Source: CAILUG01 sp038125665 (GTDB lineage Bacteria > Pseudomonadota > Gammaproteobacteria > Pseudomonadales > Pseudohongiellaceae). Taken from it: a DNA stretch of 34,441 bases. The position numbers and the translations under genes were made by a program. This document shows positions 33,226 to 34,441 of this stretch, piece after piece (position 1 is the stretch's first letter; every line of letters starts with the position of its first letter). The notes under the pieces were generated by a model, which did not search any database, was not told the origin of the DNA, and worked only from the letters and a program-made list of their open reading frames with translations. The DNA lies in NCBI GenBank assembly GCA_038125665.1, contig JAYPEI010000020.1, positions 1 to 34,441 on the forward strand, in the 5' to 3' direction.

Positions 33226-34008
33226 TCAATTTTTATTTGGTTTGACGAACTTGAAGACACTGCGGTCTGTCGCACCTCTGGTGCCGGGGCTAAAAACCAT
33301 CTGTGTATGATCATCATCTAAATTACGGAGAAGGTTACTTTCTTCAGCCAACTCAAATCCTGCTTCCACTACCTCATCAATAATGACCTGTCTATCTATT
33401 CTGTGCAGTGTCTCTATATCTCGTGTACCGGATCCAGGTTCAGCATTGTGATCGATAATGAAAAATACACCACCTGGTTTAAGCGCTGAAAAAATTGATT
33501 TATTTAAACTTAATACATCAATTTTATTCAATGGTAAGTCATGGTAGTAGAGAATATTAAAAACTACATCAATGTCTGAAGGTAATGAGATTTCGTTATA
33601 GTCTATTATGTTGTAATGCGTGTTTGAGTGAGCTGACTCAAACTGACGGCTACCCTCACCACCAAACTGCTCAGTGTAGGGTAGATCAAACATGTGAACT
33701 TCCCCTTGAGGACCGACTATGCTAGAAAGTAAGGTGGTATAGTAGTTACCAAAACCTGCAAACTCAACTACTTTGTCGCCAGGTTTGACGCTAGAGAGGC
33801 CTAGCATAGCAACTGGTTGACGTGCTTCATCTCGAACAATCATTTCAGCTGTTCTCTCTGGTGAATTGACTGCTTCGGTTATATAAGGAGGGATTTGTGC
33901 ATACGTTGAGGCAGATATCGATAGCGCCAAGCAGCTACCCAAAAAAGTCAATATCATTTTAGCTCTGCGTATAACTTGGTATATCACTATGCGATATGAA
34001 GAAACCAT
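33226..34008 (-). CDS. Exported class I SAM methyltransferase-like protein (COG4798 type)
   Basis: 260 residues. The ATG is preceded by AGGAG six bases upstream, fixing the start. A basic n-region is followed by a hydrophobic segment (MILTFLGSCLALSIS) and a likely signal-peptidase site at TYAQ (about 38). The mature part has a Rossmann-like methyltransferase core: VKPGDKVVEFAGFGNYYTTL at the SAM-binding loop position, GPQGEVHMFDLP, DVVFNILYYHDLP and LKPGGVFFIIDHNAEPGSG. The GxGxG loop is modified (AGFGNYY). COG4798 proteins share this odd combination of export signal and methyltransferase fold. SAM is not expected in the periplasm, so the real role is unclear. Confidence 0.82.
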   Translation of the reverse strand: MVSSYRIVIYQVIRRAKMILTFLGSCLALSISASTYAQIPPYITEAVNSPERTAEMIVRDEARQPVAMLGLSSVKPGDKVVEFAGFGNYYTTLLSSIVGPQGEVHMFDLPYTEQFGGEGSRQFESAHSNTHYNIIDYNEISLPSDIDVVFNILYYHDLPLNKIDVLSLNKSIFSALKPGGVFFIIDHNAEPGSGTRDIETLHRIDRQVIIDEVVEAGFELAEESNLLRNLDDDHTQMVFSPGTRGATDRSVFKFVKPNKN

Positions 34009-34441
34009 ATTTCTCTCCTAGATTGTTGGTCTAGTTCATTTTCTAATTTTTCTGTCTAATGCCTCGTTAAAATGCTCGATGCATAAGCCCATTACTGCGG
34101 TACATTTTAATAAATGTGTATCAATTAATTAGTACATTACTGATTTTCTTTGATAATGTCTAAATTTGAGTCTCTCTCATTGTGTCAATAACTAGCAACT
34201 CCTTGGAGTTGCTGGTTTCAGGACTATAATATAGAGATTATCGACTCCAAATGACGACGAAATGCTAACCACATTAACCTAATGTTGTTTGATTAGTGCA
34301 GCCTTTTTAGCCATTTGAAGGAGGCGACAACTAGAGTTTTTCTCATTACCAGGTACTTTGTTAGGGTTAAATCTGCTCATAACAGACTAGTTGCTCAATA
34401 TTTCCACTGTGTGCAAGTAATTTACTAAGTTACAATAGGCG
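34009..34441. other. Gene-poor AT-rich end region
   Basis: No convincing gene is seen in these 433 bases. They contain a near-perfect hairpin at 34192-34215 and one 33-codon minus-strand open frame (34279-34380) without a good ribosome-binding site. The promoter of the exported methyltransferase-like gene should lie near the left end, but no strong pair of boxes stands out. Confidence 0.5.
34192..34215. repeat. Small inverted repeat (hairpin)
   Basis: CTAGCAACTCC and GGAGTTGCTGG are complementary over 11 positions with one G-T wobble around a two-base centre. No T-run follows on either strand, so it is a poor terminator. It could be an operator-like palindrome upstream of the minus-strand gene at 33226-34008 or an end of something outside the window. 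Confidence 0.35.

Overview
The window looks like chromosome of a marine-type heterotrophic gammaproteobacterium. Housekeeping genes (yajQ, fxsA, groES-groEL, tcyP, rsuA, an rsmC-type gene) give recognisably gammaproteobacterial proteins. They sit beside a very large TonB-dependent receptor, a sulfatase, a GH88/GH105-type hydrolase and a long run of exported oxidative enzymes, an ecology typical of oligotrophic marine lineages. Genus cannot be fixed from sequence reading alone. No rRNA, tRNA, CRISPR array, insertion sequence or phage gene was recognised.

Layout. (1) 1-3770: 3' part of yajQ, a decayed minus-strand gene of the alkyltransferase-like/MGMT family (about 608-898), fxsA, then groES-groEL with a heat-shock-type promoter in front and a strong terminator behind. 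(2) 4002-7996: plus-strand run of tcyP (L-cystine symporter), a small secreted unknown, a membrane-anchored SRPBCC/GyrI-like protein, an exported SnoaL-like protein and a MEKHLA-domain protein. (3) 8057-12775: an exported minus-strand unknown, divergent from a 1191-residue TonB-dependent receptor that has its own terminator. (4) 12785-17356, minus strand: a four-gene operon with overlapping or abutting genes (TPR-like exported protein, GH105-type hydrolase with an unusual N-terminal domain, rsuA, rsmC-type methyltransferase), divergent from a sulfatase lipoprotein. (5) 19303-34008: eleven genes on both strands, nine of them with export signals. They encode an amidohydrolase, an exported protein of an unnamed family, a DenD-like NAD-dependent dehydrogenase, a carotenoid/lignostilbene-type oxygenase translationally coupled to a PQQ-cytochrome c dehydrogenase, an alpha/beta hydrolase, a DUF8021-like protein, two SnoaL-like proteins (one a tandem duplication), a second PQQ-cytochrome c dehydrogenase (lipoprotein) and an exported SAM methyltransferase-like protein.

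How it may work. Region 5 looks like a mostly periplasmic catabolic module: two quinohaemoproteins oxidise alcohol or sugar-like groups and pass electrons to their own haem domains, while the mononuclear iron oxygenase and the NAD-dependent dehydrogenase act in the cytoplasm. The substrate is unknown; aromatic/stilbenoid, apocarotenoid or aldonate-like compounds are all compatible with the families. No regulator, dedicated transporter or PQQ biosynthesis gene is in the window. This cluster, the ATL-like pseudogene and the two-domain GH105 protein are the parts most worth following up.
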